A stretch of 64,000 nucleotides of DNA from Paenibacillus sambharensis (GTDB lineage Bacteria > Bacillota > Bacilli > Paenibacillales > Paenibacillaceae), in the NCBI RefSeq assembly GCF_003233845.1, contig NZ_QKRB01000053.1:1-64000 (forward strand), in the 5' to 3' direction. The number at the start of each line of letters is the position of its first letter. Position 1 is the first letter of the stretch. The notes beneath the pieces were generated by a model. The model was given only the letters and a program-made list of their open reading frames with translations, had not been told where the DNA came from and did not search any database. This document shows positions 8,668 to 16,300 of this stretch, piece by piece. A program made the position numbers and the translations under genes.

Positions 8668-8940
8668 CATGCCCTTTTAGTTTTTATCCCGTTCCGTAAG
8701 TGACTTTATAGGTATAGATGAAGTGCTATCTGCTCATCCTTTTAGCCGTTATCCCCTTTAATAAGGCTCCCGCTCAAACTGTCAGTTTACGGACTACTGG
8801 ATGCCCCATCCTCTTTTGATCGCTATCCCTTTCTGTAAGGCCCCCTGCTGAAACTGTTGAACTGCAGACTGTTGAACTGCAGACTGTTGAACTGCTGTAA
8901 GCCCCTTTTTCGGCTTTGGGCCGTTATCCCATTCCGTAAG
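8668..8940 (+). repeat. Four forward copies of a ~34-bp dispersed repeat (left flank)
   Basis: Copies lie at 8668-8701, 8735-8766, 8807-8840 and 8911-8940. The shared pattern is CAT, a pyrimidine/T run (CCTTTTNG), about four variable bases, then TATCCCNTTCCGTAAG. The most conserved core is TATCCC, and the TAAG end is also kept in all copies. Spacing between successive copies is roughly 70-100 bp. The same element appears three times in inverted orientation on the other side of the transposase-like gene. The stretch 8575-9110 otherwise holds no gene I can support. Confidence 0.8.
8853..8897. repeat. 15-bp tandem repeat, three copies
   Basis: Unit ACTGTTGAACTGCAG: exact copies at 8853-8867 and 8868-8882, and a third with one change at 8883-8897. 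It sits between the third and fourth forward copies of the dispersed repeat. Confidence 0.95.
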
Positions 8941-9116
8941 TAGTTGTATTTACCCTAACCGTAACGCATAGCATCTTCCGCATGTCTATGAATCCTGCGC
9001 GCAAACCCTCGCACACCAAACTGACATATCCACTATCCCCTTTGTACAGGTAATTTACAGCCATTCTTTGTCCTCCGTAAGAAGACTCACTGAGTGAAAG
9101 TCATCCGAACAGCACT

Positions 9117-9145
9117 TTGACACAAGAACACATGTTTGGTATAAT
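9117..9145 (+). promoter_or_regulatory. Consensus SigA promoter of the transposase-like gene
   Basis: TTGACA (9117-9122), a 17-base spacer, then TATAAT (9140-9145). Both boxes match the SigA consensus exactly, so transcription would be strong unless repressed. One LexA-type box lies within the spacer and another lies just downstream, near the expected start site. Confidence 0.85.
9126..9137. promoter_or_regulatory. LexA/DinR-type box 1 (between -35 and -10)
   Basis: GAACACATGTTT fits the core GAACRNRYGTTY of the Firmicute LexA (DinR) operator at every specified core position. The outer C/C positions of the published 14-mer are not matched. It lies between the -35 and -10 elements, where a bound repressor would block polymerase. 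Confidence 0.6.
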
Positions 9146-9152
9146 TAGATAG

Positions 9153-9164
9153 GAACATTTGTTC
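9153..9164. promoter_or_regulatory. LexA/DinR-type box 2 (near +1)
   Basis: GAACATTTGTTC is a GAAC-N4-GTTC inverted repeat with one deviation from the RNRY centre. It starts 27 bp after the start of box 1, close to the predicted transcription start. Two such boxes around one consensus promoter make SOS control more likely than either alone. Confidence 0.6.
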
Positions 9165-9189
9165 TATATTGTGACGGAGGATGTTTAAG

Positions 9190-10107
9190 ATGACTTGCGG
9201 AACTGATAATTCTTTTACGGAGTTATACCAGACGGAGGCCGACTGCGCAGCAGCTCTTTACTGTGCAAAATGGCCCGAAGGGTTTCGTTGTCCCCGCTGC
9301 GGGCATCATTCTGCTTACACCTTGCAGACTCGGCGTCTCCCCCTGTACGAGTGTACAGCCTGTCATCGCCAGACTTCGCTCACAGCTGGTACAGTAATGG
9401 AAGGCAGCCGTACGCCATTGCTGAAATGGTTCTTTGCTATCTACAGCATCTGCCATTCCTCTGCTTCAATTAACGCTATAAAACTGGCAGGTCTTATCCA
9501 GGTTACATACAAAACCGCTTGGCTTATCCTTCACAAGCTTAGACATGCCATCACGACGGCTGAAAGCCAGATCCGGCTCTCGAATGTTGTGAGGGTTGAT
9601 TGCTCACGGTTTTATAGTCTATATAATGTTAAGCATCAGAATCATCGTGTGCTTCTTGCAGCTCAAACTTCGACCGGGGACCATATCGTTCAATTCAAGA
9701 GTGAACCGGTACCCGCTGCCGGCGAAACCCAGTTCCCTTATCTACAAACCGCTTATGTTCAACCCGATGTCAAACAATTCGTCCACCGTTACATTGACCC
9801 TTCCGCAACCGTCATTAACGGCGGACATCAGCTGGTCTACCAGCTTCGCTTCTGGCCTCTAAGACAAGTGCTCAAGCAGGCATCAAGTACATTAAACGAC
9901 GCCTATCATGGCCTCGGAACAAAATATCTTCATGCATACCTTAACGAATATGCTTTTCGAATTAACGCTGTTGAGCGTGAAGAACTGCCTGCCCCCACGC
10001 TTATTTCCTACTGTTCGCGCGTACCAGTAATCACCTATCCGCAGCTGATCGGGAAAGAGAGAGCACCAAGCCTTCGAGTTTACAATGTGATGCAAGCAAC
10101 CGCTTGA
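9190..10107 (+). CDS. Degenerate IS1595 (ISXO2)-family transposase-like protein
   Basis: About 305 residues. The N-terminus has a zinc ribbon (CPRC near residue 34, then ECTACHRQTSLTAGTVMEG) and the helix-turn-helix-like stretch VTYKTAWLILHKLRHAI, as in IS1595 transposases. The first catalytic region reads VRVDCSRFY, keeping Asp. The second, normally TDG, reads VINGGHQLVY and lacks the Asp. The third region, LHAYLNEYAFRIN, resembles the family. It is therefore probably inactive as a DDE transposase, or domesticated. ATG at 9181 directly abuts GGAGG, so the ATG at 9190 (spacing 9) is preferred. It has its own consensus promoter with two LexA-type boxes and is flanked by oppositely oriented short repeats. 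Confidence 0.75.
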   Translation: MTCGTDNSFTELYQTEADCAAALYCAKWPEGFRCPRCGHHSAYTLQTRRLPLYECTACHRQTSLTAGTVMEGSRTPLLKWFFAIYSICHSSASINAIKLAGLIQVTYKTAWLILHKLRHAITTAESQIRLSNVVRVDCSRFYSLYNVKHQNHRVLLAAQTSTGDHIVQFKSEPVPAAGETQFPYLQTAYVQPDVKQFVHRYIDPSATVINGGHQLVYQLRFWPLRQVLKQASSTLNDAYHGLGTKYLHAYLNEYAFRINAVEREELPAPTLISYCSRVPVITYPQLIGKERAPSLRVYNVMQATA

Positions 10108-10140
10108 CGTTGTGATTAATGTCTTTGCTTTGGCCTTTCC

Positions 10141-10475
10141 CCTTACGGAACGGGATAATGACACCCCATTTCACATTTCAGCCTTATCTACCTTACACAA
10201 CGGGATAATGGCCCCTGGTGTTCGTTCACCTGCTTGAACCTTCAAGAACCACCAATCCCACACCAATCCCACACCAATCATCATGTTTAATTAATATTTA
10301 TAGATTTTATGGGCACCCAATATCATTAATTATTGATTTAGCTTGAATTCACCCTTAAAGAGACACTGGCAGCTGCCTAAACCAGGCGGATCGGGGTGAA
10401 TCTACCGGCTTTTAGTGGACATGGATCATCCCATCCATTCCTTACCCAACGGGATAGTGACCAAAAGGCGGATGA
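10141..10475 (-). repeat. Three inverted copies of the dispersed repeat (right flank)
   Basis: Copies at 10141-10170, 10191-10220 and 10440-10475, in the opposite orientation to those at 8668-8940. Their common part is CCTTACNNAACGGGATARTG, the reverse complement of the left-flank core. The third copy also keeps the purine tail CCAAAAGGCGGATG, which matches the CATCC-TTTT start of the left copies. The rest of 10108-10538 shows no gene that I can support. Confidence 0.8.
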
Positions 10476-10538
10476 GAGGTATAACAGCCAAAAACTTGGG
10501 ATAAAATCCCCCTCTCCCCAACTATCCCTATATAGCTG

Positions 10539-10583
10539 ATTAAATTATAAGAGACGCTTCAACCTTATCGGTTAAAGCGTCTC
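10539..10583 (-). terminator. Terminator of the 90-residue membrane protein gene
   Basis: GAGACGCTT (10551-10559) pairs with AAGCGTCTC (10575-10583), and AACC with GGTT extends the stem inside. On the minus strand it is followed by the A/T-rich TTATAATTTA. It overlaps the last codons of the gene that ends at 10565. Confidence 0.75.
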
Positions 10584-10837
10584 TCGATCGTCTGCTGCCA
10601 CATGGCATATTTTTTTCTCTTCACACTGGTTAGATGACGACTGGTCTCTTCACTGACATTGAACAGCATATGAAGATGGGCCGCAGCCACCATCATGGCG
10701 AAGCCTACCCATATCGCGCCAAAAACATTTTGCAGTGTAAATCCCTCACCTAGCTCAATCCTCGGTAATCCATAAAACAGCATCGCCAATGAAGCTATCG
10801 CGAACAATGCATGCTTGGCTTTACGCTTGTTCACCAT
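10565..10837 (-). CDS. Small two-helix membrane protein of unknown function
   Basis: A 90-residue protein with hydrophobic segments near residues 8-23 and 37-60, joined by a short loop. The C-terminal tail is basic (SVKRKKYAMWQQTIERRFNR). The start is well supported: AAGGAG lies nine bases before the ATG. I do not recognise the family. It stands alone, downstream of and in the same direction as the DUF445 gene, with its own terminator. Confidence 0.7.
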   Translation of the reverse strand: MVNKRKAKHALFAIASLAMLFYGLPRIELGEGFTLQNVFGAIWVGFAMMVAAAHLHMLFNVSEETSRHLTSVKRKKYAMWQQTIERRFNR

Positions 10838-10963
10838 TCATTCACTCTCCTTCACGCGAACTTTCGCTAAGCATTCCCTAATGCCCCGCTATCATCCTAT
10901 TCCGAAGAGTCAACAAATATGTACAAGCAAGTGCTTCTTGCAGGCTCATATGGGCCATCCCGG

Positions 10964-12139
10964 CTACATAATCCAGAGTATAAAGATGGACTGGAATAAA
11001 CCGATCAGGCCGCCAAGCACGGCACCAAGCCAAGTAATGGCTTTGAATTCTTTGCCTGACACACTTAATATAATATGCTCAAGCCGCTCAATCGGAAATT
11101 TCTCCACCTGCTGCTTAACCAAGGAAGGCAGTTCGATTGCTTCAATAATGGTGTGCATATTGCGATTCAGAAGGTTGAAGGAAGCTCCCAGAACCGTCTG
11201 CACCCATTTGCGCCACAAGTCCTCGTTGCGGAGAAGCCACTGGCTGATATCATAAGCTTCCAGCTGCTCAAATCGCTCTTCAAGCCGCAGTACAGCATCT
11301 AACTTGAGCTTCATCCAGACAAGCGGCTCCTCGCCAGCTGCGAAGCGGCTGACCGTCTGCTCAAGCGTCCAGCCGCCGGCCGCTTCCAGCTGCTTGGCTA
11401 TCATGCCCCTGATAGCCGTACGGACCGTCTCCCCTCCCAGCTGTTCAAGCAGTATAGGGGTTAACCGCTCAATCATTTTGTCCTCATCCATGAAGATGCC
11501 GGCCAGCGCGCCGAGGAATCCGCCTGCCTTATCCAGCATACCGGAAGCCAGCTGGCGGAGAAGACGTTGGCCACGCGGCGAGAGAATTTCCTCCCGCAGC
11601 GCATTCACAATCATATTCTCTGCCATTTGAGACCAGTTGATTATTGTCTCTCCCGACCAGCCAGGTACGGTCTCGGCAATAGTTCGGGATGACCATCCCC
11701 GGTTTGTCCAAACTTGATCAAGTCCGTTGTGAAGATAGTCGCGAATGGTACCGGACCATTCAGCCTTTCTGGCAGTCCAACCCTCTTCGCCCCAGTACTT
11801 GGTTCCGATCGCCTGCAAAGTTAAGCCAGGCTCCATCCGGGCAATCTCGGTCAGCTTGTCATTCAGCTTGTCTGCTGCCGCTTGCCGGAACTTCTCCTGT
11901 TCCAGCAGTTCACGCAGCCCCTCGGTTGTTACCAGATAGGAAGCCACAACATCGCCCAATGATTCAGCAATCTGCGACTTGCGTTTGGGAATCAAGCCCG
12001 GTGTGAACGGGATCCGCTTTCCCAGCAAGTAAATGGCTTGTCTTGGGTGAAACAGCATCTTAATCGCAAAGTGATTCGTCAGTCCGCCTACAAAGGCCGC
12101 GACTGCCATATTAACAAGTATGAATAACCAGGGTTGCAT
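10964..12139 (-). CDS. yheB: DUF445 family membrane protein (YheB-like)
   Basis: A 391-residue protein with the DUF445 N-terminus: a membrane helix with NHFAIKMLFHPRQAIYLLGKRIPFTPGLIPKRKSQIAESLG. A long helical middle region and a second hydrophobic segment at the extreme C-terminus (WLGAVLGGLIGLFQSIFILWI) follow. YheB of B. subtilis has this form and lies beside yheC and yheD; here too it is divergent from a YheC/D operon. Function is unknown; topology suggests anchoring at both ends. AAGGATTGAT precedes the ATG. Confidence 0.85.
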   Translation of the reverse strand: MQPWLFILVNMAVAAFVGGLTNHFAIKMLFHPRQAIYLLGKRIPFTPGLIPKRKSQIAESLGDVVASYLVTTEGLRELLEQEKFRQAAADKLNDKLTEIARMEPGLTLQAIGTKYWGEEGWTARKAEWSGTIRDYLHNGLDQVWTNRGWSSRTIAETVPGWSGETIINWSQMAENMIVNALREEILSPRGQRLLRQLASGMLDKAGGFLGALAGIFMDEDKMIERLTPILLEQLGGETVRTAIRGMIAKQLEAAGGWTLEQTVSRFAAGEEPLVWMKLKLDAVLRLEERFEQLEAYDISQWLLRNEDLWRKWVQTVLGASFNLLNRNMHTIIEAIELPSLVKQQVEKFPIERLEHIILSVSGKEFKAITWLGAVLGGLIGLFQSIFILWIM

Positions 12140-12347
12140 ATCAATCCTTCTTTCTCTATAGAAACATGATGACAGCTCGTGATGGTCCCCATCCCAAGCC
12201 GTATAGCCAATAGGCGCAACGATTATAGGCGGACAGTCTCCAAGGGATAGATGTCCTCATATGATGAAGTAAATTCGTGAAAATGCCCCAACCCTCCTTA
12301 TTAGCGCCTTGGTAAGGCGCAGCCTGTTCGGTTGGAAGGAGACCAAG

Positions 12348-13712
12348 ATGCAAAAATCTAAATTGGCCGTTCAAATTGTCAGCTCCGGAATAATTCCGGA
12401 CGATACGCTTATGCTCGGCGAAGCTTACGTGAAGCATTGGAAAATACCGCAGGGGCAGCCGGTGTGGCTCAAATTCGGTTCCTACCGCCAGCATGTCAAA
12501 ATCATTTCCGTCCAGCGGTATGACGGGCTAAGAATCAGCCACAGCCTCGCGAGAAGGATGGGGCTGGCAAGAAACCTTACCCTTCGTATGCAGTATCGGC
12601 CATCTATGCAGACCTTGTCGCTTGGCCCGTTAATTGGCGTGATGGTTAGTCGGGATTATCCGCAAACACCGGACCGTCCCTTTGGAGCCATCACTCAGTT
12701 TTGCAAGGAATTGGTGGACGCCTGTGAAACGCAGGGTGCCCATGTCTATTTCTTTACTCCGAGCCATATTAACAGCTCCAGTTCACTCGAAGCATGGGTG
12801 TACGGTCATGGATGGCGCCGCATGAAAGTTCCTGTTGCCGATGTGCTGAACAACCGTCTTACAACCCGTAAGCTCGAGAACAAATCCAGCGTACAACATT
12901 TCTGGAGAGAAGTAAAATCCCGTTACGGAACCCAGGTATTCAATGAAAAGTTCCTGGATAAATCCGAAGTGTTCGATGCCCTGAAACACGACTCATCACT
13001 GCACCGCTATTTACCCGAATCGCATTTACTGCGAAACTTCACAATTCTTAAAGCGATGTGCAGCCGTTACAGCTCCGTCTTCCTTAAGCCGGTTCGGGGA
13101 AGCTTGGGCAAAGGCATTATTAAGGTTACAAAAGCCTCCTCCAGCGGTTACAACGCCCTGCATGCCACTGTTGGGGGCACACGCAAGCAGCATTATACCA
13201 GTCTGCTCAAGCTGTTTGCCAGCATCTCTGGGAAGATGAAGACCGTCAAATATCAAATCCAACAAGGCCTGCAGCTAATTGATATCCAGAAACGTCCGGT
13301 TGACTTTCGGGCACTTGTTCAGAAGAATGCAACCGGTAAGTGGGCTGTAACTTCCATTGTAGCCAGAGTAGCCGGCGGGCAGCATTTCGTCTCCAACCTT
13401 GCGAGGGGCGGCAGCTTGAGCACGGTCAAGGAAGCCATTGCTAAGTCTAATGTAGCTTCTTCAGCAAAGAAAGATGCCTCCTCCCGCCTGAACCGGGCGG
13501 CGCTGGATATTGCGGTGGGCGTTGATCAGCATATCCCCGCGCATTTTGGAGAGCTTGGCATCGATCTGGCTATGGATGTAAATGGACGCGTTTGGCTCTT
13601 GGAGGTAAATTCCAAGCCTTCCAAGAATGACAATACACCTTTGACTGACAAGGGTATCCGGCCATCCGTACGCATTATGCTCCAGTATGCCAGACATTTG
13701 GCCGGGTTTTAG
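12348..13712 (+). CDS. YheC/YheD family spore-coat ATP-grasp protein 1
   Basis: A 454-residue protein of the YheC/D endospore coat-associated family. An N-terminal domain of about 90 residues precedes LGPLIGVMVSRD. The C-terminal ATP-grasp fold shows FLKPVRGSLGKGI (ATP-binding loop), DFRALVQKNATGKW, and the metal-binding end GELGIDLAMDVNGRVWLLEVNSKPS. The start ATG at 12348 has GGAAGGAGA six bases upstream and is preferred over the longer frame from 12309. A small GCGCCTT/AAGGCGC hairpin lies at 12304-12320 just upstream. It is the first gene of a tight plus-strand operon. In Bacillus these proteins localise to the spore surface; the reaction is not established. Confidence 0.88.
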   Translation: MQKSKLAVQIVSSGIIPDDTLMLGEAYVKHWKIPQGQPVWLKFGSYRQHVKIISVQRYDGLRISHSLARRMGLARNLTLRMQYRPSMQTLSLGPLIGVMVSRDYPQTPDRPFGAITQFCKELVDACETQGAHVYFFTPSHINSSSSLEAWVYGHGWRRMKVPVADVLNNRLTTRKLENKSSVQHFWREVKSRYGTQVFNEKFLDKSEVFDALKHDSSLHRYLPESHLLRNFTILKAMCSRYSSVFLKPVRGSLGKGIIKVTKASSSGYNALHATVGGTRKQHYTSLLKLFASISGKMKTVKYQIQQGLQLIDIQKRPVDFRALVQKNATGKWAVTSIVARVAGGQHFVSNLARGGSLSTVKEAIAKSNVASSAKKDASSRLNRAALDIAVGVDQHIPAHFGELGIDLAMDVNGRVWLLEVNSKPSKNDNTPLTDKGIRPSVRIMLQYARHLAGF

Positions 13713-13715
13713 CAG

Positions 13716-14906
13716 ATGGCGGCTCCAATGCTGAAGCTGCTTGGTATTATGTCGGCCATTACTACTGCTTGCGGCATCTCCACTGCGTTCAAAGTACCGG
13801 AGGAACGCTTATGCCGCCTGCTCGCTCTGAACGCTAAGGCGAACGGCTGGGAAACTGTTGTCTTCCACCCTGCCGCTTACAATCCTATAACGGGGCAGAT
13901 CGATGGTATTACTCTGCATAAAGGGGTTTGGGTGAGGCACCTGACCAGTACCCCGCATATCGTATATGACCGGCATTTCAGCCGCAATGCCACTGACAGG
14001 GCTACTGCCAGGCATACCCTGCAGCAGCTAGAACGTCTCGGCACCATAACACTTAACGGCTCTCCCCTTCCCGGAAAACGTGAAGTTTACCGTAAGCTTG
14101 CCGGTAATCAGGAGCTTCTGAGCTTGATCCCTCCTACCAAGATCCTGCGCGCGGACTCAGCAAGCGGGTTGGAAGGAATGCTTGCCCGTTATCCGACTGG
14201 GGTGTTCTTGAAGCCTTCAAGCGGTATGCAGGGGAAAGGAACCATCGCTATTCAGCAGGCACCCTTACACGACGGTTATCTGGTTAGAGGGAGAAGCCAT
14301 CTTAATAAGCCCTATACAATGATAGTAAAGGATCATGCCAGGCTTCTGGCTTGGATCGGCAGCCACTCTTCCCGTGTGCCGTATCTGGTCCAGCCTTTAC
14401 TAAACCTGTTGACGGCCGCCGGGGAGCCTTATGATGTCCGCGTACTGGTACAAAAGGATGGCACCGGCCGTTGGCGCATTTCGGGTACAACTGCCCGGCA
14501 AGGTGCGCCTGGAACGATGACAGCCAACCTGCACGGCGGAGGTTCCGCCCATCCGCTAGACCCTTTTCTAACCAAGCAATTTGGAAGACAACAAGCTGGA
14601 GAACTAAAGGAACACATGATTACGAGCGCACTGCAAGCAGCCCGGAACCTGGAGCAATCCTATGGCCGGTTTGCCGAGCTGGGACTGGATTTTGGAATTG
14701 AGCCGGATGGTCGGCTGTGGTTTATTGAAGCCAATTCGAAACCGGGAAGAACCTTCTTCCGCAAGCTGGGAGACCACAAGGGCGAGCTTCGGTCCCTCTC
14801 CTGGCTTCTGCAGTACGCGCGGACATTGGCCCGTCAATCCGCCCTCCGGCGAGGAACGGTCGTTAACCCTGCAGCTGATGCTTACCATAAGAGTTTCCAT
14901 AGCTGA
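13716..14906 (+). CDS. YheC/YheD family spore-coat ATP-grasp protein 2 (short form)
   Basis: A 396-residue paralogue lacking the extra N-terminal domain of copies 1 and 3; it begins directly at LKLLGIMSAITTACG. ATP-grasp landmarks are FLKPSSGMQGKGTIAI, YDVRVLVQKDGTGRWRISGTTAR, GTMTANLHGGGSA and LGLDFGIEPDGRLWFIEANSKPG. The ATG is three bases after the preceding stop with no clear Shine-Dalgarno sequence, so translation is probably coupled to gene 1. Confidence 0.85.
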   Translation: MAAPMLKLLGIMSAITTACGISTAFKVPEERLCRLLALNAKANGWETVVFHPAAYNPITGQIDGITLHKGVWVRHLTSTPHIVYDRHFSRNATDRATARHTLQQLERLGTITLNGSPLPGKREVYRKLAGNQELLSLIPPTKILRADSASGLEGMLARYPTGVFLKPSSGMQGKGTIAIQQAPLHDGYLVRGRSHLNKPYTMIVKDHARLLAWIGSHSSRVPYLVQPLLNLLTAAGEPYDVRVLVQKDGTGRWRISGTTARQGAPGTMTANLHGGGSAHPLDPFLTKQFGRQQAGELKEHMITSALQAARNLEQSYGRFAELGLDFGIEPDGRLWFIEANSKPGRTFFRKLGDHKGELRSLSWLLQYARTLARQSALRRGTVVNPAADAYHKSFHS

Positions 14907-14926
14907 AACCTTCAGGAGGTTCATTC

Positions 14927-16300
14927 ATGAGTCTGACTTATTGTAATGTCCGTTTCTCCCAACAGCCCGATCGCATCCTATATCTCTCCAATACGCTGCT
15001 AAAACAGTTCAAGCTGACCGGCAAGAAACGGGTTCAAGTGAAATTTGGCAAAGAGGTCGCTACCGCAGCTATCCGGCCGCTCAAGCGGCAGGGCAAGCAT
15101 ATGTATGTCTCTGCAGGTCTGAAAAGTCTAATGCGCATCCCAAAATCGGGAGGCATCTATATCCATAATTCAGCAGATGACGAGATTCAGATCGGCCCCC
15201 TGATCGGTGTACTGACCGATTCTAACACCCGCTCAGGAATCCTTCCTTTCGGGACTAGAACGGGCTATATTAAACAACTGCTGAAGATCGGGCAGAACAA
15301 GGCCTATTTCTTCGCCTTCACGCCCCGCGATATTAACTGGCAGAACGAAACGGTATACGGCTATTTCCTGTCCCCTACCGGCAGCTGGGTTCGACGAACG
15401 GTCCCGCTCCCAGATGTTGTCTATAACCGGCTGCCAAGCCGCAAGGCCGAGACGACGTCCTCCATTGCAGGACTGCGGGAACGCTTCGTACGCAAGAAAA
15501 TTCCGTTCTTCAACTGGAGCTTCTTCAATAAATCAGATGTTTATAAGCTGCTCGACGGGGATCTGGAGGCCTCGCGCCATCTGCCCGAATCCGTCATCAA
15601 CCCTACCCCAGAGAAAATCAAGGAAATGCTCGAGAAGCACCAGTTCGTCTATTATAAACCAACAGCTGGCAGTCTTGGCGCAGGCATCTACAGACTCACC
15701 TACCACCCTAAGCGCGGCTATTTTGTCCGCTACCGTAAGGGCCCTAACAATGTACTGCTGCGTTTCTCCAAATTCAGCAGCCTGATGCGTATGTTCCGGG
15801 CCAGACACGGCAGCGGACTCAGCCGATACATTATCCAGCAGGGCATCCGCCTAGTGGAAATTGACGGGTGTCCGCTCGATTTCCGCTTTCACATGCACAA
15901 GAATGGACGCAACGAGTGGGTTGCTGCGGGTATAGGAGCAAAGAAGGCTGGCCGCGGCAGTGTTACAACTCATATTAAGAATGGCGGCTCACTGCTGACA
16001 CCAGAACAGGCGCTGAACCGAACCTTCGGCGATAAGGCCGGTGAAGTGCTGGAGCAGGCTAAACGTTCTGCAGTCCGGCTCTCAGAGGCAATTGAGCGTA
16101 ACTACCCGCATACACTAGGCGAGCTCGGACTTGATATCGGAATTGACAAGGACGGAGAGATTTGGATGTTTGAAGCCAATGCCAAGCCGGGTCGTTCCAT
16201 CTTCAAGCATCCCGCGCTCAAATCTCAGGGCCGGGCTTCGATGGAATATATACTGGAGCACTGCTTGTATCTCAGCCGCTTCAGGAGGAGGGATGCATAA
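14927..16300 (+). CDS. YheC/YheD family spore-coat ATP-grasp protein 3 (long form)
   Basis: A 457-residue paralogue with the same N-terminal domain as copy 1 (PDRILYLSNTLLKQFKLTG, then IQIGPLIGVLTDSN). ATP-grasp motifs are YYKPTAGSLGAGIYRL, LDFRFHMHKNGRNEW, SVTTHIKNGGSLL and LGLDIGIDKDGEIWMFEANAKPGR. LVQKN is replaced by MHKNG, and NSKP by NAKP. AGGAGG lies seven bases before the ATG. The gene ends in TAA directly abutting the GTG start of copy 4. Confidence 0.87.
   Translation: MSLTYCNVRFSQQPDRILYLSNTLLKQFKLTGKKRVQVKFGKEVATAAIRPLKRQGKHMYVSAGLKSLMRIPKSGGIYIHNSADDEIQIGPLIGVLTDSNTRSGILPFGTRTGYIKQLLKIGQNKAYFFAFTPRDINWQNETVYGYFLSPTGSWVRRTVPLPDVVYNRLPSRKAETTSSIAGLRERFVRKKIPFFNWSFFNKSDVYKLLDGDLEASRHLPESVINPTPEKIKEMLEKHQFVYYKPTAGSLGAGIYRLTYHPKRGYFVRYRKGPNNVLLRFSKFSSLMRMFRARHGSGLSRYIIQQGIRLVEIDGCPLDFRFHMHKNGRNEWVAAGIGAKKAGRGSVTTHIKNGGSLLTPEQALNRTFGDKAGEVLEQAKRSAVRLSEAIERNYPHTLGELGLDIGIDKDGEIWMFEANAKPGRSIFKHPALKSQGRASMEYILEHCLYLSRFRRRDA

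Noticed and set aside
8511-8699. 62-codon frame in the repeat region
   Set aside because: Half of its translation is the 8-bp tandem repeat read as Leu-Gly-Ile-Leu-Val-Ser-Trp-Tyr units, and there is no ribosome site; judged non-coding.
8668-8940. CRISPR array
   Set aside because: The repeat copies are imperfect, unevenly spaced, change orientation across the gene, and no cas genes are near.
9061-10240. Complete insertion sequence with terminal inverted repeats and target duplication
   Set aside because: I looked for matched ends close to the transposase-like gene and found no clean terminal repeats or direct target duplication, only the multi-copy short repeats.
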